Part shown: positions 7,883-15,824 of the stretch, in pieces
Numbering within the stretch: the stretch's first letter is position 1
Layout: the number at the start of each line of letters is the position of its first letter
Origin: Bacteroidota bacterium
GTDB taxonomy: Bacteria; Bacteroidota; Bacteroidia; Flavobacteriales; Weeksellaceae
DNA: 50,786 nt
Direction: 5' to 3'
NCBI GenBank assembly: GCA_023458415.1
Contig: JAEWZO010000005.1
Location: forward strand, 1-50,786
Position numbers and translations under genes: made by a program
The notes under the pieces: model-generated
Told to the model about the DNA's origin: nothing
Seen by the model: only the letters and a program-made list of their open reading frames with translations
Databases searched by the model: none

Positions 7883-8491
7883 ATGAAAATAATCTGTATC
7901 GGAAGAAATTACGCGGAACACGCCAAAGAACTGGGCAACGAAATCCCGGAAAATCCTGTTATCTTTATGAAACCGGACACCGCCCTACTAAAGAAAAATA
8001 CAGATTTCTATATTCCAGAATTTTCCCAGGATGTACATTACGAAACAGAAGTAGTAATAAAAATTTCAAAAGGAGGAAAATATATTCAGGAAGAAAATGC
8101 AGAAAAATATTTCGACGAAATTGCCTTGGGAATAGATTTTACTGCCCGCGATCTTCAGTCATCTCTAAAACAAAAAGGCCTACCTTGGGAACTTTCAAAA
8201 GGGTTCGATGGTTCGGCTGTGGTTTCAGAGTTTTTTCCCAAAGAGGATTTTAATTTAAACTCCCTCAATTTCGTCTTGCTTAAGAACAAAGAGAAAGTGC
8301 AGGTAGGAAACACTACGATGATGCTTTTTTCTCCGGTAAAAATCATTGCATTTGTTTCTCAGTACTTCACACTGCGTACCGGAGATTTAATTTTCACAGG
8401 AACTCCAAAAGGTGTCGGCAAAGTTGAAGAGAATGATATTCTTGAAGGTTTTCTGGAAAACCAGAAAGTTTTCGATTTGAGAATTCAGTAA
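7883..8491 (+). CDS. Fumarylacetoacetate hydrolase (FAH) family protein
   Basis: The 202 residues match the short FAH fold (acylpyruvate hydrolase / oxaloacetate decarboxylase type). The opening KIICIGRNYAEHAKELGNE and the metal-binding residues HYETEVV and GIDFTARD are intact, as is the closing GDLIFTGTPKGVG. These enzymes cleave carbon-carbon bonds or decarboxylate beta-keto acids in the cytoplasm with Mg or Mn. Exact substrate is uncertain. It follows the phosphodiesterase gene closely and precedes a universal stress protein. Confidence 0.9.
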   Translation: MKIICIGRNYAEHAKELGNEIPENPVIFMKPDTALLKKNTDFYIPEFSQDVHYETEVVIKISKGGKYIQEENAEKYFDEIALGIDFTARDLQSSLKQKGLPWELSKGFDGSAVVSEFFPKEDFNLNSLNFVLLKNKEKVQVGNTTMMLFSPVKIIAFVSQYFTLRTGDLIFTGTPKGVGKVEENDILEGFLENQKVFDLRIQ

Positions 8492-8525
8492 TAATTTGTA
8501 ACTTTAGTGAACAAATTTTCTTGCT

Positions 8526-8963
8526 ATGGTTACTATTATTTTACCTGTAGATTTTTCTGACGCATCGAACCACCTCATCGACGGTGCTGTGAAATTTGCC
8601 AAAGAACTTAACGGAAAAATTCACCTCATCCACGTGGCGCCATCCGATATCGGATTTGCCATTGGCGATATGGGATTTCAATATTTTCCTGAGATTGAAC
8701 AGAATGAAATAAAAGAAGAATTAACCCAGCTGAACGCCATGCAGGAACAAATTGCTTCGAAAGGTGTGGAATGTGTTCACATTTTAAAACAGGGTGTTGC
8801 AGGCGACATTATTCTGGAATATGCGAAAGAAAAAAATGCGGATTATATTGTGATGGGTTCTCACGGAAGAAGCGGAATATACGATGTTTTTGTGGGAAGT
8901 TTAACCAAAGAACTTACACGCCGCTCCACAGTTCCGGTTTTGGTTTTGCCAATTCACTCATAA
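8526..8963 (+). CDS. Universal stress protein (UspA family)
   Basis: A single-domain Usp of 145 residues. It opens with TIILPVDFSDASNHLIDGAVKFA and ends with the nucleotide-binding motif MGSHGRSGIYDVFVGS (the G-2x-G-9x-G-S/T pattern), so it probably belongs to the ATP-binding class. Such proteins act as cytoplasmic stress and energy-state responders. It is 34 bases after the FAH gene and is followed by a strong terminator, closing a three-gene run that starts at 7379. Confidence 0.92.
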   Translation: MVTIILPVDFSDASNHLIDGAVKFAKELNGKIHLIHVAPSDIGFAIGDMGFQYFPEIEQNEIKEELTQLNAMQEQIASKGVECVHILKQGVAGDIILEYAKEKNADYIVMGSHGRSGIYDVFVGSLTKELTRRSTVPVLVLPIHS

Positions 8964-8986
8964 AGCAAACTCAACTAAATTATAAT

Positions 8987-9028
8987 AAGAAACCCGTTCC
9001 AGATTTACTGAAACGGGTTTCTTATTTT
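8987..9028. terminator. Bidirectional terminator between usp and the small membrane gene
   Basis: A perfect 12-bp stem, AAGAAACCCGTT / AACGGGTTTCTT, has T runs readable from both sides. It sits between two convergent genes. Confidence 0.85.
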
Positions 9029-9041
9029 CTCAATCAATTAA

Positions 9042-9272
9042 TTAATCTTTTTTGTTGATCTTAGGATCATAGTAAGGATGATGCCCTTCTGTTGGCGAAA
9101 AATATTCTTTATCGTTGTCTCCATCCAAAGTTACCATCAGTACATAGCACCAGTAAATAAACAGTGCGCATGCAGCAAGAAACAGGATCCAGTTTATTAC
9201 GTAACCTGCAGCTTCAAAAATCCCGAAACTCCATGTGAAAACATCGCTTAAGAATAACCAGAAAGACGTCAT
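9042..9272 (-). CDS. Small conserved flavobacterial membrane protein (DUF6341-like)
   Basis: A 76-residue protein with one or two membrane helices (about residues 5-25 and 27-48, the second INWILFLAACALFIYWCYVLMV) and a polar tail ending in a HHPYYDP segment. Short proteins of this type (I recall DUF6341) sit next to DUF6427 genes in flavobacteria, and here the divergent neighbour is a DUF6427-like gene, which supports the call. Function unknown. The assignment to DUF6341 is from memory and less certain than the existence of the gene. Confidence 0.7.
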   Translation of the reverse strand: MTSFWLFLSDVFTWSFGIFEAAGYVINWILFLAACALFIYWCYVLMVTLDGDNDKEYFSPTEGHHPYYDPKINKKD

Positions 9273-9290
9273 TTTTTTCCTTTTTTGAAT

Positions 9291-9298
9291 TAACTTTG
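9291..9298 (+). promoter_or_regulatory. -7 promoter element TAACTTTG for the DUF6427-like gene
   Basis: The sequence matches the Bacteroidota -7 consensus TAnnTTTG and lies 17 bases before the start codon at 9315. Only 42 bp separate the two divergent genes, so the -33 region must overlap the start of the opposite gene. Confidence 0.4.
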
Positions 9299-9314
9299 CA
9301 CAAAAATAATAAAA

Positions 9315-10220
9315 ATGTTTCGATTACTTTCAAAGGAGAGCAATATTTTTTCAGTACCGCTGTATATTGGTTTTCTGCTGCTGATTGTAATTAGCTTCAA
9401 TTTCCTGAATTTCAATTCATTATATATTTTTTCAGGAATTATTACTTTTGCCGGTGTGGCTCTCGGTTACTTCGGATTCAACGCTCTGAAACTGAATTAC
9501 CAAACACATCTTCCGCTTTTTTTATACACGGCTTTTATTTTTGCTTTTTACCCTGGAAATCTGGATATCGGAATTGCCGTTTCGCTCCTTACCAATTCAG
9601 TTATTCTTCTGTTATTGACCAGTGAAGATACTTCTGTCCGAAGAAATTCTCACATATTAACAGGTGCGCTTCTCGCAGTGAATTATATTTTTCTCCCGAC
9701 AACGTGGCCTATGGCAATATTTGTAATCATCCATATAATTTTTACTTCGGACCGAATTGCTCTGCATATTTTCCGGCTTTTGCTTGGTGCATTTCTGATT
9801 ACAGTTTCATATTTCGGGATGGCTTATTTTCTGGATTTAAGAGCGTGGAATCCTGCTTATTTCCCGTTTCATGGATTTAAGCCGATGACAGATTTTACGC
9901 AACTCTACCCTTTAATTCCGGTGATGCTTATGCTGATTTATGCCGTGATGGACCATTTTAAATTCTATAATCTGAAAAGTCCGACAAGCAAATTCAAATA
10001 TACTTTTCTGTTGCTTTTCCTTTTAGCGCAGCTTATTACCGTGTTCATTTACATGGGGAAAAACTACGAATATCTAATTCTCCTCGCGCTTCCGGCTACT
10101 GTGATCTTAAGCCGGATGCTGAAATTTTTGCCGAAATACTGGATGAAAGAGGCAGGCCTATGGCTGATAATTTTTTGCTTAGTATCATTTAAAATCGGTT
10201 CTTTGTTTAATATTTTTTAG
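9315..10220 (+). CDS. DUF6427-like polytopic membrane protein
   Basis: A 301-residue, very hydrophobic protein with about nine membrane helices. The N-terminus MFRLLSKESNIFSVPLYIG and the pattern of helices agree with the DUF6427 family as I remember it; in many flavobacteria that gene sits by a DUF6341 gene and upp. Here upp lies 24 kb away. No catalytic residues are apparent and the function is unknown. The stop codon is 2 bases before the start of the DUF3109 gene, so the two should be translated from one message. Confidence 0.75.
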   Translation: MFRLLSKESNIFSVPLYIGFLLLIVISFNFLNFNSLYIFSGIITFAGVALGYFGFNALKLNYQTHLPLFLYTAFIFAFYPGNLDIGIAVSLLTNSVILLLLTSEDTSVRRNSHILTGALLAVNYIFLPTTWPMAIFVIIHIIFTSDRIALHIFRLLLGAFLITVSYFGMAYFLDLRAWNPAYFPFHGFKPMTDFTQLYPLIPVMLMLIYAVMDHFKFYNLKSPTSKFKYTFLLLFLLAQLITVFIYMGKNYEYLILLALPATVILSRMLKFLPKYWMKEAGLWLIIFCLVSFKIGSLFNIF

Positions 10221-10222
10221 AG

Positions 10223-10807
10223 ATGATTCAGATCGACGACAAACTGATTTCCGAAGATATTTTTTCCGAAGAATTTGTCTGTAACCTTACCAAATGTAAA
10301 GGCGCATGCTGCGTTGAAGGCGACGTGGGAGCTCCATTGGATAAAGAGGAAACTCAAATCCTGGACCGGATTTTTAAGGATGTAAAACCTTATCTGCGTC
10401 CGGAAGGTGCAAAAGCCATTGAAGAACAGGGAACATGGACTGTAGATCCGTCCGATGGCGATTTTGTAACTCCTATGGTGAACGGTGAAGAATGTGCCTA
10501 TGTAATTTTCGATGAAAACGGAATTACAAAATGCGGTATCGAAAAAGCCTACGAAGACGGCGCGGTTGACTGGCAAAAACCTATTTCCTGTCACCTGTAT
10601 CCAATTCGGGTAAACAAATATTCCACTTTTACTGCATTAAACTATCATGAATGGAAAATTTGCTCCGATGCATGCGAATTGGGAAAAGAGCTTCAGGTGC
10701 CGATTTATAAATTCCTCAAAACGCCATTAATTCGGAAATACGGTGAAGATTTCTATCAGGTGCTCACAGAAGCCGCAGAAGAATACTATCGTGAGTTCGG
10801 AAAATAA
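10223..10807 (+). CDS. DUF3109 cysteine-cluster protein
   Basis: The 194 residues match DUF3109, related to the YkgJ-type zinc/iron-chelating cysteine cluster. Cysteines are arranged as CKGACCVEGDVG near residue 30, then single Cys in the CAYVIFDENG and KCGIEKAYEDG segments, then ISCHLYPIRV and KICSDACELG. The pattern implies a bound metal or Fe-S cluster. Biological role is unknown. It is directly downstream of the DUF6427-like gene (2-base gap). Confidence 0.88.
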   Translation: MIQIDDKLISEDIFSEEFVCNLTKCKGACCVEGDVGAPLDKEETQILDRIFKDVKPYLRPEGAKAIEEQGTWTVDPSDGDFVTPMVNGEECAYVIFDENGITKCGIEKAYEDGAVDWQKPISCHLYPIRVNKYSTFTALNYHEWKICSDACELGKELQVPIYKFLKTPLIRKYGEDFYQVLTEAAEEYYREFGK

Positions 10808-10814
10808 AAGAAAT

Positions 10815-10848
10815 AAAAAACCGCTTCGTTTTGAAGCGGTTTTTTTAT
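10815..10848. terminator. Bidirectional terminator between DUF3109 and tig
   Basis: The stem AAAACCGCTTC / GAAGCGGTTTT has a GTTTT loop, with an A run on the left and a T run on the right. It serves two convergent genes. Confidence 0.85.
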
Positions 10849-10864
10849 GAATAAGAAACTCTGA

Positions 10865-12199
10865 TTATTTTTTCAGTTCTTCCATAAACTGATCGTGAGA
10901 AATTGCTGTTTCCTTTTTAGTAGCTTTTTCAAGAATTACATCTTTAAGCTTAGTCATCGCTACTTCGGAAGAAAGCTGCTGAACCTGGTTTTGGTCTTTC
11001 AGCATTTCTACAGCGTACTTCTGGATTTCTTCATCAGAAAGATGGTGAATTCCGTACATTGCCAATTGGTTTCTTACCAACTGTTCTGCCTGCGCTAAAA
11101 CATCGGCGTAATCCAATTTAATTTCGTTGTCATTCATCAGTTTTCCTTCGATGATCTGATATTTCAGCTGGTTTCTTTCCGCTTCAAGAACTTCTTTAGC
11201 CTGCTCTTCAGAAGTAATGTTCTGGTTGCTGAACATTAACCACTTAATTAGGAAATTTTCCGGAAGTTTTACATCTTCTTTTTCATTTACCTGCTCCAAT
11301 ACCTTGTTTACGAAGTGTACATCTGCATTCTGCTGGAAATATTCATCCAGTTCTCCTTTTACTTTATCTTTCAGTTCCTGCTCGGAAGTGATGTTTCCTG
11401 CACCGTAAACTTTATCGAAAAGATCCTGATTCAGTTCGTGGTTGTTCAGTCCGTAGAAGTCTTTTACTTTCACCTCAAGTTCATCGTGGTGAAGATGTTC
11501 TGCTTCTTCTTTGCTGAAACCAAGTTCTGTAGCAAGAGTTTCGTTGGAAAGAAGATCGTCTTTTTTCACTTTTACTGACTCATCCATTTTCAGAGATTTC
11601 ACCAATTTGAAAGCATCTTTCTTCTCAGCATTGATGATAAGACTTTTTGGCGGGTGATTGTGCTCTCCTTCCGCATCTTCTTCAACTACCTGGCTGATTT
11701 CCAAAGCTACATAAGAATCTTTCCCGATTTTTTCCTGTGGAACCTGCTCAGCGAAACGCTTCTGCATGTTTTCGATGGATTGGTTGATTTCCTTGTCGGA
11801 AGCTTCAACTTTATAATGAGGTGCTTCGTATTTTGCCAAATCAATCTTGAAGTCTGGCTCATAACCTACTTCAAAAGCCACAGAAAGCTGCTCAGCATTA
11901 AAATCAAGTTCATCAACAGGAACCGGAACCGGCTGCCCAACAAGACGAAGTTTGTTTTCGTTTACATAACCGTTCAAAGCTTCGGAAACCTGCTTGTTAA
12001 TTTCTTCGAAAGCAATTCCGGATTCGTATTGTCTTCTCACCATGCTCATCGGCACTTTTCCTTTTCTAAAACCAGGAACCTGCGCGTTTTTTGCAAAGTT
12101 GTGAAGTTGCTTTTCCACTTTGTCTTTATAATCTGCTTTGTCTAATGTAACCGTAAGCAATGCACTTACCTCGTCATGATTTTGTGCTGTAACATTCAT
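10865..12199 (-). CDS. tig: Trigger factor (ribosome-associated chaperone)
   Basis: The 444-residue protein has the N-terminal ribosome-binding domain with VPGFRKGKVPMSMVRRQYE (trigger-factor signature GFRxGxxP, about residues 41-48), a central diverged prolyl-isomerase-like domain, and a long helical C-terminal domain. The start at MNVTAQN (12199) fits the family; an upstream in-frame start at 12304 would add 35 residues without homology and would run through the promoter. It binds nascent chains at the ribosome exit. Its own terminator is shared with the convergent DUF3109 gene. Confidence 0.95.
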   Translation of the reverse strand: MNVTAQNHDEVSALLTVTLDKADYKDKVEKQLHNFAKNAQVPGFRKGKVPMSMVRRQYESGIAFEEINKQVSEALNGYVNENKLRLVGQPVPVPVDELDFNAEQLSVAFEVGYEPDFKIDLAKYEAPHYKVEASDKEINQSIENMQKRFAEQVPQEKIGKDSYVALEISQVVEEDAEGEHNHPPKSLIINAEKKDAFKLVKSLKMDESVKVKKDDLLSNETLATELGFSKEEAEHLHHDELEVKVKDFYGLNNHELNQDLFDKVYGAGNITSEQELKDKVKGELDEYFQQNADVHFVNKVLEQVNEKEDVKLPENFLIKWLMFSNQNITSEEQAKEVLEAERNQLKYQIIEGKLMNDNEIKLDYADVLAQAEQLVRNQLAMYGIHHLSDEEIQKYAVEMLKDQNQVQQLSSEVAMTKLKDVILEKATKKETAISHDQFMEELKK

Positions 12200-12236
12200 T
12201 ATTTTAAATATTGTTTTTAGTATAAATTTTGGTTCG

Positions 12237-12244
12237 CAAAAATA
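12237..12244 (-). promoter_or_regulatory. -7 promoter element TATTTTTG for tig
   Basis: On the minus strand the sequence reads TATTTTTG, a match to TAnnTTTG, 38 bases before the chosen tig start codon. It supports the shorter start at 12199. Confidence 0.45.
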
Positions 12245-12290
12245 GGAAATTTTATTAAGATATCTTTCATTATCAGCAAAGTATTGATAA

Positions 12291-12318
12291 GAAAAATCCG
12301 GCAAACCGGGCCGGATCT
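12291..12318 (-). terminator. Terminator of the metal-uptake cassette
   Basis: The stem ATCCGGC / GCCGGAT (12296-12302 with 12310-12316) is followed on the minus strand by a T-rich run. It lies 23 bases after the stop codon of the lipoprotein gene. Confidence 0.7.
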
Positions 12319-12340
12319 TTCAAACTAACTCTAAAAATAT

Positions 12341-12898
12341 TTACTGAATGTTTAACATCGCATTCACATCAGCTTCTCCACCTGTCGTAATGCCAAGCTG
12401 ATTTTCTGCCGACGGATGCATATCGTTTACCGATGACGCGCCATGAAAAAGTTTAATATTCACTTTTGCATTGATAGTTGCAGAAGTTACAGTCCACTGT
12501 GTTTTCAGTCCCAATTTCTTGCCGTCGTTTCTCACAATATCTTCTGCTGTTCGGATTACGTTGGCTGAAACACCTGCAAATTCGTAAGTGATGAAATGCT
12601 CATCTTTTTCTTCCTCTATCTCATGAACCATGCTGTGATAGTGATCATCGTGTTTATGCAGAAAATCCAGACTTACGTCATAAGTTTTTCCGTTTTCCAA
12701 AGAAATGTTGCTGTCCGCAGTTCCACCGATGTAATTAATGGTCTGAACATTGGCTGTTCCCTGTTCGGTAACCGTAAGGATTACTTTTTCAATTTCTTCA
12801 TGCTCATGGATATCTTCAGGAATATCGTCGGAGCTGCGGCATGAAAAGATGAATAGTGAGACGAAAAGAACTAAAATTACATTAAAAATATTTTTCAT
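12341..12898 (-). CDS. Histidine-rich lipoprotein of a TonB metal-uptake cassette
   Basis: A 185-residue lipoprotein: hydrophobic N-terminus, lipobox ending at Cys20 (LFIFSC), then a Ser/Asp linker. Residues about 31-33 (HEHEE) and 80-90 (HKHDDHYHS) are histidine-rich, as expected for binding zinc or another transition metal. Similar flavobacterial proteins are labelled type 1 periplasmic-binding-fold superfamily, but I see no strong fold evidence. It is 21 bases downstream of the TonB receptor gene on the same strand. I infer that it captures metal at the cell surface or periplasm for the receptor. Confidence 0.8.
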   Translation of the reverse strand: MKNIFNVILVLFVSLFIFSCRSSDDIPEDIHEHEEIEKVILTVTEQGTANVQTINYIGGTADSNISLENGKTYDVSLDFLHKHDDHYHSMVHEIEEEKDEHFITYEFAGVSANVIRTAEDIVRNDGKKLGLKTQWTVTSATINAKVNIKLFHGASSVNDMHPSAENQLGITTGGEADVNAMLNIQ

Positions 12899-12919
12899 TT
12901 TGATTGATTTAAAAAGTGT

Positions 12920-15307
12920 CTAAAAATTGTATTTGAAAGTCAGAATCAGGCTTCTGCCCAATTCCGGTGCAAAAAACCTTAAACGGTTAAGGTAATCGCG
13001 GTATTCTGTATTAAAAATATTATTGATTCTGAAATTGATGTTGAAGTTCTTCAGAACATCCATTCCGGCGGCAGCATTAAAAATACTGTAGCCATCCGGA
13101 GGTGTTGAAGTGTCCAGCGTTCTGGTAACAATCTGTCCGTTTTCGATAAGATCCAGATCCACGTTACGCACCGGAAAACGGTTCTGCTTCATGAACGTTT
13201 CGTTTTCGACACGAACGTAAAAGTTCGAAGGATTTTCTGCGCTGTATTCCAAAGCGTTCTTGAAATTGCTTGGCATCATCAGAATCAGGGGTTCATTATT
13301 CGTCAGATCATCGCCACGCAAACCGGAAAACTGAGAATTCCATTTGAAATTCTCTGTGAATCTAAGCTGCAAATCCGCATCAATTCCAAATATTCTCGCT
13401 TCAGTCTGCTTAAAATCCCAGATCATAAACACGCCGCGGTTGGAATTCTGAATTCCCACCGGGACCTGATTCACGAAACTGTCCGAAACCATCAGATAAG
13501 GATTCACTTCCAACTGAAGTCCGCTTAACAAGTCCAATTTCGCTTTAGCAGCAAGACTGAAATGATAAACTTCCTCCTTCTGAATGAAGAGATCTCCGCG
13601 CTCGATAATTGAAGCAGAATGATGCAGTCCGTCCGCAAAAAGTTCCGCAGCATTCGGCGTGCGGCTCGCGCGGGAAACATTCAGTTTCAGATCCCAGTTT
13701 TCATGAGGTTCATAGCTGATTCCTGCATTCGCGGAAAAATTATGATAATCCAAAATTGGTCTGGTTAGCACGCGGCTTCCGCTCTTCTGCACCACAAACT
13801 GCGGGAACAGATGTGCAAAACGGCTTTCCCAGTCGCTTTCGTCATAATATTTATAAGAATCATAGCGGTTGAAATCATACCTTGCGCCAAACTCTCCGGT
13901 CAGATTTTCAGCGAAGTTATATTGAAAAACAGAATAAATTCCGCCGTCATAGCGATAATAATCCGGTATCAGACGTCTTGCCTGAGTTTCCGGATTCGGA
14001 AAATTATCCTGCACTGCGCCGGAAATTCCACTTTCAAGCTGCCATTTTTCCCGTTCAATAAGGTGCTCAAGCTTTGCCTGATGCGTAATCAAACGTAAAT
14101 CCATGGATGGAAGCCCGCTGAGTTCGCCTCTTCGGATATCAAATTCCTGACGGTTATTCAACTGAAAGGAATACTGAAAGGAAACTTTCCCTAAATTATA
14201 GAATCGCTTGTAAGCTTCCAGTTTGGCAATGTGATGGTTAACTTCCTGTCTTGGATTCATGATTTTATAGCTAAAATCATCATAATATACAGAAGAATTT
14301 CCATTGGCAACAGCATTGTAAAAATCTTCCGGACCGCCCAAATGCGAACCGCGGAAAATCCCGAAATTCTGATTGATTCCGCTGTAGCTCACTTCAAAAC
14401 CCTGTACAAAAGAACGGTTTCCAAAGGAAAAATTCAGTGAATGTTCCTCGGTTCCCGTATTCTGCAAAGTATGATTCGGAATGGAAAGATCTCCCAGTTT
14501 CTGGTAAGTTCCTGCTGTTCTTACGAACCAACGGCTCTCCCAAGTTCTTGCAAGATTCGCTCCCACTTTCATCCCCTTTCCGTTCGTACTTCCTGAAAGG
14601 GAAACATCTCCCATCACGGTATCTTTCGGGACGAAAACTTTAGGTTCCAACACAACTACTCCACCTACCGCATCTCCGCCGTATTTCAAAACACCGGAAC
14701 CTTTCACGACGTTAATCCGTTCGAAAGCAGTGTTTTCAATACTCGGAGCATGCTCCACTCCCCATTCCTGTTCAGCCATCTTCACTCCGTTATTGATGAT
14801 GGAAATTCTGCTTCCGTAAAGCCCGTGGATTACCGGTTTGGAAATATTGTTTCCTGTTTTGAGCGTTCCTACACCGGAAATATCCGAAAGAATATTTCCT
14901 AGATTTTCTGTAGAATTTCTGGAAATGGTTTCCCGACTCAGCGACTGTACTACAACACTTCCCTTCTGTACCAATCCGCCGGTTATATGAACCGTTTCAA
15001 TATCTTCAATATGGTGCTCCAAATTGATAGTCAGAAATAAATCCTTATTTACCGAAACTGCTTCAGTAAACGGAAGACAGTCCGGATGATTTGCGGTTAC
15101 AGTTTGGTTTCCTCGTGGCACGGATGAAAATGTAAAATTTCCGTTTTCATCCGAAAGAGTAGATAAATTCCCAATCTGGATGCGGGCGTTTTTCAATACC
15201 GTTTTGTCATGAAAGTCAGTGACTATACCGGAAACCCTAAATGTATTCTGTGCCTGGAAAAATACCATTCCGAGCAGCAAAATGATGAGACTTATTCTCA
15301 GTTTCAT
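12920..15307 (-). CDS. TonB-dependent outer-membrane receptor, probable metal (zinc) uptake
   Basis: A 795-residue receptor: signal peptide (about 1-19), a carboxypeptidase-regulatory-like beta domain (about 22-98), a plug domain (about 110-225, with GVGTLKTGNNISKPVIHGLYG and VLKYGGDAVGGVVVLEP) and a 22-strand barrel ending in the aromatic residue Phe (LILTFKYNF). The substrate is inferred from neighbours: a His-rich lipoprotein downstream and a His/Cys-rich small protein upstream point to zinc or a related metal, not to a sugar; there is no SusD partner. Siderophore uptake is the main alternative. Confidence 0.9.
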   Translation of the reverse strand: MKLRISLIILLLGMVFFQAQNTFRVSGIVTDFHDKTVLKNARIQIGNLSTLSDENGNFTFSSVPRGNQTVTANHPDCLPFTEAVSVNKDLFLTINLEHHIEDIETVHITGGLVQKGSVVVQSLSRETISRNSTENLGNILSDISGVGTLKTGNNISKPVIHGLYGSRISIINNGVKMAEQEWGVEHAPSIENTAFERINVVKGSGVLKYGGDAVGGVVVLEPKVFVPKDTVMGDVSLSGSTNGKGMKVGANLARTWESRWFVRTAGTYQKLGDLSIPNHTLQNTGTEEHSLNFSFGNRSFVQGFEVSYSGINQNFGIFRGSHLGGPEDFYNAVANGNSSVYYDDFSYKIMNPRQEVNHHIAKLEAYKRFYNLGKVSFQYSFQLNNRQEFDIRRGELSGLPSMDLRLITHQAKLEHLIEREKWQLESGISGAVQDNFPNPETQARRLIPDYYRYDGGIYSVFQYNFAENLTGEFGARYDFNRYDSYKYYDESDWESRFAHLFPQFVVQKSGSRVLTRPILDYHNFSANAGISYEPHENWDLKLNVSRASRTPNAAELFADGLHHSASIIERGDLFIQKEEVYHFSLAAKAKLDLLSGLQLEVNPYLMVSDSFVNQVPVGIQNSNRGVFMIWDFKQTEARIFGIDADLQLRFTENFKWNSQFSGLRGDDLTNNEPLILMMPSNFKNALEYSAENPSNFYVRVENETFMKQNRFPVRNVDLDLIENGQIVTRTLDTSTPPDGYSIFNAAAGMDVLKNFNINFRINNIFNTEYRDYLNRLRFFAPELGRSLILTFKYNF

Positions 15308-15380
15308 TTAATATTTTTATAACAGATGATGTTCTGAAAAATATTCCAGAACGTAATTAATAGAATGTCAAAAAATTAAA

Positions 15381-15707
15381 TCAAACCAAGGGCGGCCCCC
15401 GAAGATAGAATGTTGAAGTTTCTGAGAAAAACTCAGTAATAAAGTACGAAGCAAACTCTTCCGAATAAACAGGTTCAGCGTTGAAGCTATACTGAAATTC
15501 CTGTGGAAGATGGCTGTTTTTATGTGTTAAAAAATGACAGGCAACACAATCATCGGAAGCCGATTTTTCAGCAAAGGAGTGAATATTCTTCGCATTGGCG
15601 TCGTGGTCAAAAGAAAAATATCCGTGCGAATGCTGATGAAATTTTGAAGAGAAAAGAACCACTAAAGCATACATCAGCACCAAAAGTACCGACCATGTTT
15701 TCTGCAT
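15381..15707 (-). CDS. Small His/Cys-rich membrane or exported protein heading the metal cassette
   Basis: A 108-residue protein with an N-terminal hydrophobic helix (WSVLLVLMYALVVLFSS) followed by HQHSHGYFSFDHD and DDCVACHFLTHKNSH, so at least eight His and a CxxC lie within 60 residues. This suggests metal binding. The start is set at the ATG at 15707; the in-frame ATG at 15725 lies almost on the predicted transcription start. The TonB receptor starts 73 bases downstream on the same strand. No named family is recognised. Confidence 0.72.
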   Translation of the reverse strand: MQKTWSVLLVLMYALVVLFSSKFHQHSHGYFSFDHDANAKNIHSFAEKSASDDCVACHFLTHKNSHLPQEFQYSFNAEPVYSEEFASYFITEFFSETSTFYLRGPPLV

Positions 15708-15729
15708 TGTTCTGTTTCTCAGCATCAGG

Positions 15730-15737
15730 CAAATTTA
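15730..15737 (-). promoter_or_regulatory. -7 promoter element TAAATTTG of the metal-uptake cassette
   Basis: On the minus strand the sequence is TAAATTTG, matching TAnnTTTG. Transcription would begin near 15726, giving an 18-base leader for the start at 15707. No clear Zur or Fur palindrome was seen by eye. Confidence 0.45.
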
Positions 15738-15793
15738 AGAAAATCTTAATTAGGGATATGTCATAAATCAGGAAAAAATTGGCTGAAAATTCG

Positions 15794-15801
15794 TAAATTT
15801 G
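15794..15801 (+). promoter_or_regulatory. -7 promoter element TAAATTTG of pfkA
   Basis: An exact TAnnTTTG match, 23 bases before the pfkA start codon. No convincing -33 TTTG is placed at the usual distance. Confidence 0.45.
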
Positions 15802-15824
15802 CTACTCATCATAAACATGATTAT

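Noticed and set aside
12200..12304. N-terminal extension of trigger factor by 35 residues
   Set aside because: The added sequence has no homology to the family, and the -7 promoter element lies inside it.
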